Positions 46,710-57,020 of a DNA stretch of 64,000 nt are shown piece by piece. The number at the start of each line of letters is the position of its first letter. Position 1 is the first letter of the stretch. The notes below the pieces were generated by a model. The model had not been told where the DNA came from. It made no database searches and saw nothing but the letters and a program-made list of their open reading frames with translations. Made by a program: the position numbers and the translations under genes. This DNA comes from Niabella sp. (GTDB lineage: Bacteria > Bacteroidota > Bacteroidia > Chitinophagales > Chitinophagaceae), in NCBI GenBank assembly GCA_027493055.1, contig JAPUDO010000012.1, positions 1 to 64,000 of the forward strand, in the 5' to 3' direction.

Positions 46710-49613
46710 TTAAAAATTAATGGTTAGTCCTCCGCTGAATGTTTTAACAATAGGATATACATATCCGTAAACTTCAGGATCCACACCTTTATATGCGGAA
46801 GCGGTAAACAGGTTGGTAGCGTTAGTAAAAATCCTGAACGATTCAATTCTGATATTCCTGGTCCAGTTCCCGGAAATATTGTAACCGAGCTCCAGGAACT
46901 TCAGGCGCCCGTAACTTCCATCTTTATACCAGTAGGATGAGTTTGATATATGATTGTTAATATTCGTACCTACAGTAAGTCTCGGATAGGAAGCATTGGG
47001 GTTATCGGGAGTCCACCTGTCAAGATGATGTTCAAACGCCTGTCCTAATCCCCGGTTCTGAAATTCCCATTGGGAAGCGCCGGTTAACGTGATATTGCGG
47101 TGAAGCGCTCCCTGCAGCAATGCCCTGAAGTCAAATCCTTTATAAGCCAAATGAATATCGGAGCCAAAAAACACCAGGGGTTTTGTTGTACCAATCGGTG
47201 CTTCGTCATAAACCGTAATCCTGCCATCCATATCATAATCCTTATACATAATATCTCCTAACTGTGGCGTATAGCCATCTATAGTTGCCACACCCGGCCT
47301 GTTAAAGTCTTGCGGAGTACGGTATAAACCAACCGCTGTATATCCAAACGCCTGCCCTACCTGGCCGCCGGTACGCCTCATCCATGCATACGGCTGATCG
47401 ACTTCATCAATAAACACTACCTTGCTTTTTGCAATATTTGCATTAGCTGAAACATTGTAGAAGAAGGAAGAACCGCTTTTGCCATTATAACCAACAAGCA
47501 TGTTCAAACCGGAGTACCTGCTTTTACCCAGGTTTTCAGCCGGATAGCTATTCCCTATAATAGTAATGCTTGTACCCCTTGTTCTTATCAGGTTGTAATA
47601 ATTGTTAATATAGTATTCAAAAGAAAAGTACAGCCTGCTTTTTAGCACAGCGCCTTCAATACCCAGGTTCAGCTTACCGGCCTTCTCGTAATCAAGATGG
47701 GGATTTGCCAAGGCACCTTCTGCAACAGTGGCATTACTGCTGGGGGTTGTACCAAAGTAAACGCTGGTGCCACCAACATAATATTGCTTAAAGGAATAAT
47801 ATCCATTTCCATCGTTCCCTGTTTTACCGTATGAGCCGTACAGCTTCAGCCGGTCTACCCATGAAACATTTTCAAAAAACTGCTCTTTATGTATATTCCA
47901 TCCCAATCCTACAGCAGGGAAAAATCTTAACCGGAATCCTTCGGGATAGCGGTTAAACCCATTATATCCAAAAACAGCTTCGGCCATATATTTTTCGTCA
48001 TAATTATATGCCACGCGGCCTGATATGCCTTTAAACCTTAACGGCAGATTGGAATTAATTCTTGTGCTGATACTATTGTATAACAGCAAACCATTGAAAC
48101 CGTGTTTTCCGAACTTCCTGTCGTATCCCAGATCAAATTCGGTATAGCTTTGTATCCACTGATCAGCTATTGCATCTGTATTATTTTGCTCTCCGTCACT
48201 ATTAAACCTTCTGTAAGTGGTATCATTTAAACCAGAAGTCTCATTTGGCATCACATTCATCTGGTATACAGCAAAAGTTTTGCTCCTGTTAATATTTTGT
48301 ACAAAAGCCCCGCTGAACGACACCAGGCCTTTTACCCATAAACCGTTTACGATATTATCAAGGTTCCTTTTTAAGCTTACATCAGACAAAACATTCCTTT
48401 CATAACCCTGCCTGTACCCCGACCTGTTTAATTGCCCGTATGTGTTGTCTTTGAACTCCAGTACCCCACCTAAAGATCCATCAGGGTTGAACCTGGGATA
48501 AGCATTATTAGGAGTATTGTAAATACTGTTTCTGATAGTGTTCGTAGTAGGTCCGGGCTGGGATGATTCAATTACCCTGCCCAAAACATTGATGCCAACA
48601 ACGGTCCGCTGATCAAGATTTACATCTACGTTTGTCCGCAGCATATAGCTGCTGAAATCATTGTTTGTATTATACGTGTTCTCATCCTTATTTGTGTTGA
48701 AAATACCTCCCTGATGCAGGTATTCTCCAACTGCAAAATATCGCGCCACCTTGTTACCACCGGTAACATTCATTGTAACACGATCCATGCGGGTAGTATT
48801 TTTGTATGCGAGGTCAGTCCAGTCTATATCCGGATGCCCGTAAGGATCGGTATGGTTTTTATACGCGTCCAGGTCAGCCGGGGTATATACAGGTTCAATG
48901 CCATCATTAGCGAGTGCCTCATTATACAATGTTGCATAATCGTAAGCATTTAAACCGCGTAAGAATTTACCGGGCTTTTGAATACTGCTTTGCCATGATG
49001 CTCTTATTCTTTGTTTACCGATCTCTCCTTTTTTAGAAGTGATCAGCAGCACTCCATTAGATGCCTGAGGGCCATACATAGCTGTAGCCAAAGCGTCGCT
49101 CAATACAGAAACAGATTCAATCTCTTCAAAATCAAAAATGCTTATATTTTGAGGAATACCATCTATAACAATTAACGGAGATTGTCCTCTTAAAGAAAGT
49201 GAGAAAGCGCTCTCATTGGTAGTACCGCTGTTTGAGCTGGACTGATTTACAAATAACCCCGGCAACAGCCCGGCTAATACACCCTTTAGCTGATTACCAG
49301 GCATTGAAGCCAGCTTCTCACCGGAGATACTCCGTATTGAAGCGATATTCAAATGGGCCGGTGATTTCATGTTATAGAGCATCGGCACTACAGAATCTTT
49401 TCCGGGAACATTAAGCTGTACTAAGGCAGGAGCGTCTGCTATCTCTGATAGCGTATCTTTTCCCCCATTATGCTGAGCATACCCCTGAAAGGTGTATAGA
49501 AACAGGGAGGCTAAAAGCAAGTGCCTTTTAAAAAAGAAAAGCCCGGCAATATTTTCTTTTATTGCCCACTTATAATTATGCCTGAATCCCGAGAATGAAA
49601 AAGATTGTTTCAT
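46710..49613 (-). CDS. SusC/RagA-like TonB-dependent transporter lacking the usual N-terminal sandwich
   Basis: A 967-residue transporter at the head of the PUL. The long N-terminus (about 45 residues) contains a signal-like helix (LLLASLFLYTFQGYAQ). After about 50 residues of linker it goes straight into a plug (LKGVLAGLLPGLFVNQ; LRGQSPLIVIDGIPQNIS; YGPQASNGVLLITSKKG). The carboxypeptidase-D-like domain found in the other two SusC proteins of this window is missing. The barrel is complete and ends SGGLTINF. The loss may alter how it docks with SusD or TonB. Confidence 0.92.
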   Translation of the reverse strand: MKQSFSFSGFRHNYKWAIKENIAGLFFFKRHLLLASLFLYTFQGYAQHNGGKDTLSEIADAPALVQLNVPGKDSVVPMLYNMKSPAHLNIASIRSISGEKLASMPGNQLKGVLAGLLPGLFVNQSSSNSGTTNESAFSLSLRGQSPLIVIDGIPQNISIFDFEEIESVSVLSDALATAMYGPQASNGVLLITSKKGEIGKQRIRASWQSSIQKPGKFLRGLNAYDYATLYNEALANDGIEPVYTPADLDAYKNHTDPYGHPDIDWTDLAYKNTTRMDRVTMNVTGGNKVARYFAVGEYLHQGGIFNTNKDENTYNTNNDFSSYMLRTNVDVNLDQRTVVGINVLGRVIESSQPGPTTNTIRNSIYNTPNNAYPRFNPDGSLGGVLEFKDNTYGQLNRSGYRQGYERNVLSDVSLKRNLDNIVNGLWVKGLVSFSGAFVQNINRSKTFAVYQMNVMPNETSGLNDTTYRRFNSDGEQNNTDAIADQWIQSYTEFDLGYDRKFGKHGFNGLLLYNSISTRINSNLPLRFKGISGRVAYNYDEKYMAEAVFGYNGFNRYPEGFRLRFFPAVGLGWNIHKEQFFENVSWVDRLKLYGSYGKTGNDGNGYYSFKQYYVGGTSVYFGTTPSSNATVAEGALANPHLDYEKAGKLNLGIEGAVLKSRLYFSFEYYINNYYNLIRTRGTSITIIGNSYPAENLGKSRYSGLNMLVGYNGKSGSSFFYNVSANANIAKSKVVFIDEVDQPYAWMRRTGGQVGQAFGYTAVGLYRTPQDFNRPGVATIDGYTPQLGDIMYKDYDMDGRITVYDEAPIGTTKPLVFFGSDIHLAYKGFDFRALLQGALHRNITLTGASQWEFQNRGLGQAFEHHLDRWTPDNPNASYPRLTVGTNINNHISNSSYWYKDGSYGRLKFLELGYNISGNWTRNIRIESFRIFTNATNLFTASAYKGVDPEVYGYVYPIVKTFSGGLTINF

Positions 49614-49739
49614 AAGACTTATTAGAAATAATATACAGATGAATAAAGGTATATTGTCCTCAAAAGCGCTTCATGGCAAGATTCTTCAAAATCATCTCCT
49701 AAAATATCTGAACTTTGGCAAGCCTCATACATAAATTTT

Positions 49740-49781
49740 TACACTTACTCCAAATAAGTGTATCGCTTTGAGGCAAAAATA
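49740..49781 (-). promoter_or_regulatory. Candidate PUL promoter with 8-bp dyad
   Basis: TACACTTA (49740-49747) and TAAGTGTA (49755-49762) are perfect inverted arms around a 7-nt spacer. A minus-strand TATTTTTG box (TAnnTTTG) lies at 49774-49781, about 160 nt upstream of the first SusC ATG. The dyad would fall just after the transcription start. It is a candidate site for the PUL's regulator or a leader hairpin. Confidence 0.4.
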
Positions 49782-49932
49782 AAAATTAGAAAAAGGAACC
49801 AGAGTCCATTTTGTATCAGTTTTGTTTTATTTTGTTGCAATAGCGGTATTTTGACATGTAAAGCACATCTCCCGGTTAGTGTTATTCTTAAAGGCTTAGA
49901 CAGAAAGCTATGTATCTATTGAAAGGCAATTA

Positions 49933-49964
49933 AAAAGCTGTCCGCAATACTCCGGACAGCTTTT
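49933..49964 (-). terminator. Bidirectional hairpin terminator after the M49 peptidase gene
   Basis: A 12-bp perfect stem AAAAGCTGTCCG/CGGACAGCTTTT with an 8-nt loop, flanked by A and T runs on both sides. It lies 39 bp beyond the peptidase stop codon. Confidence 0.75.
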
Positions 49965-50002
49965 GTTTTTAAAAGAGCTTATATTATTTTGGCGAATCCT
50001 GA

Positions 50003-52075
50003 TCAATTCTTCACCGGCAGCAAAGAATAATCCCTGGCATATTCCATCATCTGTTCGTAAAAAGAATTGGGAAACTCAATCCGTACATCCTTCACTTTAT
50101 CACCATCCATATGGGCTGTAAGACGCGGCTGTATAAACCCTTTATAAGGCTTTATGTTGAGCGTTGCATAGCGTTCCAGCACTTCTTTATGCAGATTGGA
50201 ATCTACGTTCACTCCATAAGTTTCAACCAGGTTTTTACCGGCGTTGAAATCTCCTTCCGATTTGATGCGCTGTATCTCTTTCAGCAGCTCACCAAATAAA
50301 GTGCGTAACTTGTTATAATCATTGATCTGCACATAAGTTTTGCCATCTCTTTTGATCAGCTCCACCACCTTATCCTTCTTTCCTTTTTCATAAACCCAGT
50401 AAGCATTTAAGGCACGGTTGCGCATATGCGCTTCTTCTATTTTATCGCCTAATTTCAACCGTACCAGCTGGGTCATCAATCCGTTCATCATATAATTGTA
50501 ATACTCGGCCTTGCCTACTTCCAGGGAGGGCATTACACCTATTTCCACCAGCTTGGGATCCATGATATAATAGAGCGCTACAAGATCAGCACGGGCTTCT
50601 TCCAGGCAGGAGGCGTAATTTTTCAGGGTTTTGTCGGGCGTGGCTATACCGGGATTGATCTGGCCCGATGCGTGGCCGATACACTCGTGCATATCCGTAT
50701 GCAGGTCGCTACCCAGGCTGCCGTACTGTTTGATGCGATCCATGTCTTCTTTGGTATCCACAAATTCTTCCAGCATACCGTTGCTGGCGCTGCTCAGGTT
50801 GTAGGCCTCCACAATATTGGACAGGGCTACAGATTTAGAACCATACTCTTTTCTTAACCAATCTGAATTAGGCAGGTTAATTCCAATTGGTGTACTGGGG
50901 GCTGCATCGCCGGCTTCTACAATTACATTTATTGCTTTGGCATTGATTCCTTTTACATTTTTCTTTTTATGTTCGGGCATAAGGGGTGAGTTATCCTCAA
51001 ACCATTGCGCCTGTGCCGCTATTTTTTCAATGCGCTTTGAGGCTTCAAAATCTTTAATGGAAACAATAGATTCGTAGCTTCCTTTTTTACCAATAGCATC
51101 GTTATACACTTCTATAAAACCACAGGTAAAGTCAATCACACTATTAGTATTCTGAGTCCAGGCAATATTATACTCATCCCATTTTTTCAGGTCGCCGGTT
51201 TCGAAATATTCCACAAGCAGCGTCAACGCTTTTTTCTGTATGTCATTTTCAGCTAACGGGATCGCTTTTCTGATCCAGAAGATCATTTTGTCAATAGCAG
51301 GTGCATACATACCGCCGCTCTTCCATATTTTTTCTGTCAGTTGCCCGTTCTCTTTAATCACTTTGCTGTTTAGTCCCCATTCAGGTTCCTGGTCGCTATG
51401 CGGAAATTTAGCATAAAAAGCTTCTACTTCTGCCTGGGTAACCCCTTCATAAAAATTGTTGAAGGAGTTGGCCACATTATCAATACCGGCACGCAGATCC
51501 ACCATTTTAGGCTCAAACTTTGCATCGAAAATAATTGGCCTGATACGGGTTAAAAAGGCATCAACAGTTTCGCCATCATCCACGGGTAATTTGCTGGCAT
51601 CGCTTTGCTTTACCAGCCCGCTAAAGTATTCAAAGCTACAGGCAGGAACAATTTTGTCGGTGCTATAATGATGGTACACCCCATTGCTGAACCAGACCTG
51701 CCCGGCATAGGTTTTAAATTTTTCCCAATCATCGCCACTCTTATTAGCTTTAGTCGTTTGCCATATTGCTTCCAGTGTTTTACGCACTAAAAGATTGTAC
51801 TTACCACGTTGATCATAGATAATATCCCGGCCTGAAAGAGACGCCTGGTAAAGATAATAGGCTAACTCTTTTTGTTGTGCTGAAAGCTGGTCCCAGCCTG
51901 GTACCTGGTAGCGCAGCAGCTGCAGGTCAGCAAACGATTCAGCGGCCACATTAAATGCTTCAGATGAAGCAGCATTTCCTTTGTCTTTTGTTTCACCGGA
52001 TGGCGCTCCGCATGAAGCAAAAAACAGAGAGCCTGATACAAGTGTTATCATCATTATATTTTTATACATCATCAT
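50003..52075 (-). CDS. Dipeptidyl peptidase III-like (M49) lipoprotein
   Basis: A 690-residue zinc peptidase, predicted lipoprotein (SGSLFFASCGAPS). The M49 zinc motifs are HECIGH near residue 460 and EEARAD about 50 residues later, so both His ligands and the Glu are in place. DPP III enzymes release dipeptides from the N-terminus of short peptides. Family members in databases are often mislabelled dihydrofolate reductase; nothing here supports that name. Bacteroidetes copies are extracytoplasmic, consistent with the lipobox. The gene precedes (5' to 3') the PUL but has its own terminator. Confidence 0.93.
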   Translation of the reverse strand: MMMYKNIMMITLVSGSLFFASCGAPSGETKDKGNAASSEAFNVAAESFADLQLLRYQVPGWDQLSAQQKELAYYLYQASLSGRDIIYDQRGKYNLLVRKTLEAIWQTTKANKSGDDWEKFKTYAGQVWFSNGVYHHYSTDKIVPACSFEYFSGLVKQSDASKLPVDDGETVDAFLTRIRPIIFDAKFEPKMVDLRAGIDNVANSFNNFYEGVTQAEVEAFYAKFPHSDQEPEWGLNSKVIKENGQLTEKIWKSGGMYAPAIDKMIFWIRKAIPLAENDIQKKALTLLVEYFETGDLKKWDEYNIAWTQNTNSVIDFTCGFIEVYNDAIGKKGSYESIVSIKDFEASKRIEKIAAQAQWFEDNSPLMPEHKKKNVKGINAKAINVIVEAGDAAPSTPIGINLPNSDWLRKEYGSKSVALSNIVEAYNLSSASNGMLEEFVDTKEDMDRIKQYGSLGSDLHTDMHECIGHASGQINPGIATPDKTLKNYASCLEEARADLVALYYIMDPKLVEIGVMPSLEVGKAEYYNYMMNGLMTQLVRLKLGDKIEEAHMRNRALNAYWVYEKGKKDKVVELIKRDGKTYVQINDYNKLRTLFGELLKEIQRIKSEGDFNAGKNLVETYGVNVDSNLHKEVLERYATLNIKPYKGFIQPRLTAHMDGDKVKDVRIEFPNSFYEQMMEYARDYSLLPVKN

Positions 52076-52123
52076 GGGGTATTTAGTTCCGATAAAAGTA
52101 AGAAAAATAGTAGCCTGTGTAAC

Positions 52124-54337
<2,214 letters not shown>

Positions 54338-54420
54338 TCATTTAAAAATCTATAAAAACTAATGCTGCATTGTTAAGGAGCTGGCTGGCAGATCAGGTAG
54401 CAAGCAACATTTACGAGCTT

Positions 54421-54453
54421 CAAAAATATACTATTGTGTATATAGTACACAAT
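54421..54453 (-). promoter_or_regulatory. GH97 promoter with overlapping palindromic operator
   Basis: On the minus strand TTGTG is followed 19 nt later by TATTTTTG (54421-54428), matching the Bacteroidetes -33 and -7 pattern. The perfect dyad ATTGTGTA/TACACAAT (54433-54440 and 54446-54453, 5-nt spacer) fills the space between the two elements. This is a classic repressor position (LacI-, GntR- or similar). No matching regulator gene is in the neighbourhood. Confidence 0.6.
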
Positions 54454-54578
54454 TAATTTTTTGAACCTCTGAATAAAAATGTTACATAGCTTCTGCTATT
54501 ACTTATTTGAACTGGTTATTTTTACCAGGTTATATCATTGCCGGCTATTGTATAACCGGCACGATGACGTTATAAAAA

Positions 54579-55259
54579 ATGAAAATGGATACTTCAAATA
54601 ACGAAAAGAAAATGGCAGCACTTGAAGCTGTTAAAGAAATTAAGGATGGAATGGCAGTGGGCCTGGGAACAGGTTCTACCGCTTATTACGCCATACAGGC
54701 TGTTGGAGAAATGGTAAAACAGGGCATGAAGCTGCAAACCGTTCCCACATCAGAACAAACCAGGCAAATGTGTATTGAGCTGGGGATACCCATGGTGGAT
54801 ATGAATACAATTGACACTATTGATATTACTATCGACGGGGCCGATGAGTTTACTTCCAACCTGGAGCTGATAAAAGGTGGCGGCGGCGCCCTGCTCCGGG
54901 AAAAGATCGTGGCTTCCATCACCAAAAAACAGGTCATTATTACCGATAGCTCTAAAATGGTGCACCTGTTAGGCAAGTTTAAGGTACCGGTTGAGGTAAT
55001 ACCAATGGCTTACAGCTATGTATTACGTTGCCTGAACGCTATTGGCGGCATTGGCCTGGTACGAAAAAAAGAAGGTGCAACCTATATTACCGATCAGGGT
55101 AATTATATTATTGATGCTGATTTCGGGTTAATAGAAGATCCTGCTGCTCTTGATCAAAAGCTAAACAATATAGTGGGAGTAGTGGAGCACGGGCTGTTCA
55201 TAGGTATGGCGCATAAAGTAATTATGAGCAAGGATGGAGAATTGATCACGTTTTCCTGA
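54579..55259 (+). CDS. rpiA: Ribose-5-phosphate isomerase A
   Basis: A 226-residue cytoplasmic enzyme of the pentose phosphate pathway that interconverts ribose 5-phosphate and ribulose 5-phosphate. The full motif set is present: GLGTGSTAYYAI (phosphate loop), TVPTSEQT, DGADEFT with the catalytic Asp, KGGGGALLREKIVA and KVPVEVIPMAY. It is a single gene divergent from GH97. A heptamer array begins right after its stop codon. Confidence 0.97.
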   Translation: MKMDTSNNEKKMAALEAVKEIKDGMAVGLGTGSTAYYAIQAVGEMVKQGMKLQTVPTSEQTRQMCIELGIPMVDMNTIDTIDITIDGADEFTSNLELIKGGGGALLREKIVASITKKQVIITDSSKMVHLLGKFKVPVEVIPMAYSYVLRCLNAIGGIGLVRKKEGATYITDQGNYIIDADFGLIEDPAALDQKLNNIVGVVEHGLFIGMAHKVIMSKDGELITFS

Positions 55260-55379
55260 AATATTGAATAGTAAATGATCAAATATTCAACAGTCAATGC
55301 TCAATATTCATTGAGCGTTGGTCTTCGGAGACATAATTGAGCATTGATTATTGCATATTGAAAATTGAGTGCTTTTACC
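55260..55379. repeat. 7-bp-period AT-rich array
   Basis: The spacer between converging rpiA and a small membrane-protein gene reads as ATATTGA, ATAGTAA, ATGATCA, then ATATTCA, ACAGTCA, ATGCTCA, ATATTCA. After a short GC-rich break (about 55316-55332) it continues with ATTGAGC, ATTGATT, ATTGCAT, ATTGAAA, ATTGAGT. The words overlap those at 150-240 and 23165-23232. Confidence 0.7.
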
Positions 55380-55694
55380 TTACCTTCCGCACCTGTTCCT
55401 CCAGGCTTCCTTAAGTTTTTCCTTTTCTTCATCGGTCATATTCCTGAACCTTTCACGAAAACCTCTTGACGGGCCACCACATTTCTTGCGTCCCCCGCCA
55501 AAACCTCCGAATAATATTTTACTCAGCACCAAAATACCCAAAGCCTGCCAGTAGGTAATAGCCGATACATGTAATACATCAGGCAATATGGCGTTCCACA
55601 GTAACATCACTATAGCCCCGAAACCAAAAACAGCGGCAACACCACATAGTGCAATAACAAATTTTGGTGGGCCAAATCTTCTTTTATCATTCAT
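55380..55694 (-). CDS. Small two-helix membrane protein downstream of an ECF sigma factor
   Basis: A 104-residue protein with two membrane helices (about residues 10-32 and 40-62) and a basic C-terminal helix (RERFRNMTDEEKEKLKEAWR). It begins 10 bp after the sigma factor gene, so it is probably co-transcribed. It is not a classical FecR-type anti-sigma factor. A role in holding or sensing for the sigma factor is only suggested by position. The family is not recognised. Confidence 0.65.
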   Translation of the reverse strand: MNDKRRFGPPKFVIALCGVAAVFGFGAIVMLLWNAILPDVLHVSAITYWQALGILVLSKILFGGFGGGRKKCGGPSRGFRERFRNMTDEEKEKLKEAWRNRCGR

Positions 55695-55704
55695 AATATT
55701 ATTT

Positions 55705-56277
55705 TTAATAAGTTATCAATTCGTTGTATAAATATTGTAAGCGCTTGCGCAAATGCAGTACGGCATAGCGTTTCCGGCTGATGATCGTTTTAATGCTTTC
55801 CCCTTTTTTATCCGCGATCTGCTGCAGTGTTACATCTTCCATTTCATTCAATATGAACACTTCCCGCTGCGCTTCAGGCAATTCATCGAGGGCCTGGAAC
55901 AGCTCTTCCCAAAAAAGCTCTTTAAAATCTTCCAGCTCAGGGTTGTCTTTTATAGCCAGCAACATTTCCCTGAACTGCACTTCGCCGTCTTCATTCTCAT
56001 ACTGGTAATCATCCAGCAGCTCGGGTTTTTTCTTGCGGTATTTATCAGTGATCTTGTTGCGCGCCACTCTAAACAGCCAGCCGCTCACTTCTTCAATGGT
56101 TTGCGTGGAAGACACATTGGTAAACTGGTACCACACATCCTGCAGAATATCTTCCGCATCAGCATCGGTATTCACCTTGCCCCGGATAAAGCCAAAAAGC
56201 CGCTTACTGTAATCTCTTACAGTATCTATAATATTTTGCTTCCTGTCATCGGCCATTATTGCTATACCATCGCTCAT
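55705..56277 (-). CDS. ECF-type RNA polymerase sigma factor
   Basis: A 190-residue sigma-70 family protein. Region 2 is seen in GKVNTDADAEDILQDVWYQF (about residues 34-55) with the following WLFRVARNKITDKYR, and region 4 in LPEAQREVFILNEMEDVTLQQIADKKGES with its helix-turn-helix. Region 3 is absent, as in ECF factors. An alternative ATG 21 nt downstream (MADDRKQN) is possible. The partner is the small membrane protein encoded next; no periplasmic FecR gene is present. Confidence 0.92.
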   Translation of the reverse strand: MSDGIAIMADDRKQNIIDTVRDYSKRLFGFIRGKVNTDADAEDILQDVWYQFTNVSSTQTIEEVSGWLFRVARNKITDKYRKKKPELLDDYQYENEDGEVQFREMLLAIKDNPELEDFKELFWEELFQALDELPEAQREVFILNEMEDVTLQQIADKKGESIKTIISRKRYAVLHLRKRLQYLYNELITY

Positions 56278-57018
56278 TATAATAAGGGAAACGACGGAAG
56301 GAGAAAATTACTTTAAATTATTGGAACTATATTTCCGGGAAGACAATAATTATTGGGCCAGCAGCTGAACATTGCTCATCGAAATTGCGACGCTCCGTTT
56401 TTTTGTGGAATATGGGCCGGGCAGATAATGCTATTGTCATTTCGGAGTTCCGATGACTATCGGAAAAGAAAGCTCAACGTTTAGTTGAATTGCGATAATA
56501 ACAGGCTTTTCGTTGAGGCTTCCCCTTCTTGCTCAGATCTCCTGACTACTACTGATCGAAACCTAAAAACATGTTTTAATCAAGCCTGAAAGCCCGCCTG
56601 CCGGACGGGCAGGGCTAATATTATTATAAAAAAAGCATATACACCGATTACAAACCCCGAAGGGATAGCATAATATCCTGTGTCACCCCTTCGGGGTTTT
56701 CGTCCAAAATCCAAACGATTTTTCTATAATAATAACATCTCTTCGAGATTTTTCTAAGGTTTCGAACACTTAAGGCCGGGAGGCCAGCGCGAGGAGAGAA
56801 TTGCGATGGTAACAGGCATTTCGTTAAGACATCTCTCCCCGATCGATGTGACGACACTTATATATCCTCGCCCTTCTTGCTCAAATCTCCTCCGGACCTG
56901 ACCTGGGCATACCCGTTACTAAACCAATGAGATTTATACTAAGTAACCTTAACGCACTGGCCGGGAGGCCAGCGCGAGGATACATAATAAACCAGTCAAA
57001 CCGGGGCGGTCAGACTGG
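56278..57018. repeat. Gene-free region with several imperfect direct repeats
   Basis: No convincing gene in 740 bp. Two segments resemble each other: 56487-56545 and 56798-56892 share GAATTGCGAT, TAACAGGC, TTTCGTT and CTTCTTGCTCA with small changes. A separate 22-bp stretch, starting GGCCGGGAGGCCAGCGCGAG, is identical at 56774-56795 and 56959-56980. A GC-rich palindrome (56592-56615) resembles the element at 105. Hairpins near 56652 and 56990 serve as terminators for hisS. Confidence 0.6.
56652..56699. terminator. Strong inverted repeat, possible terminator
   Basis: A 13-bp perfect stem (AAACCCCGAAGGG at 56652-56664 with its complement at 56687-56699) and a 22-nt loop, followed by a T run on the plus strand. 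It lies between converging or tandem transcripts of hisS and the ECF operon. Its exact role is uncertain. Confidence 0.45.
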
Positions 57019-57020
57019 TT
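56990..57020 (-). terminator. Hairpin overlapping the hisS stop codon
   Basis: AACCAGTC (56990-56997) pairs with GACTGGTT (57013-57020) around a GC-rich loop. The right arm contains most of the hisS stop codon. T-rich sequence follows on the minus strand. Likely terminates hisS. Confidence 0.6.

Larger units (their letters stand above)
49614..50002. other. PUL upstream region and DPP III 3' region
   Basis: No gene is seen. The left part should hold the promoter of the PUL, with a candidate dyad and -7 box at 49740-49781. The right part holds a hairpin terminator for the peptidase gene at 49933-49964. The inverted words CCTCAAAAGCG (about 49656) and CGCTTTGAGG (about 49764) lie about 100 bp apart. 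Confidence 0.45.
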
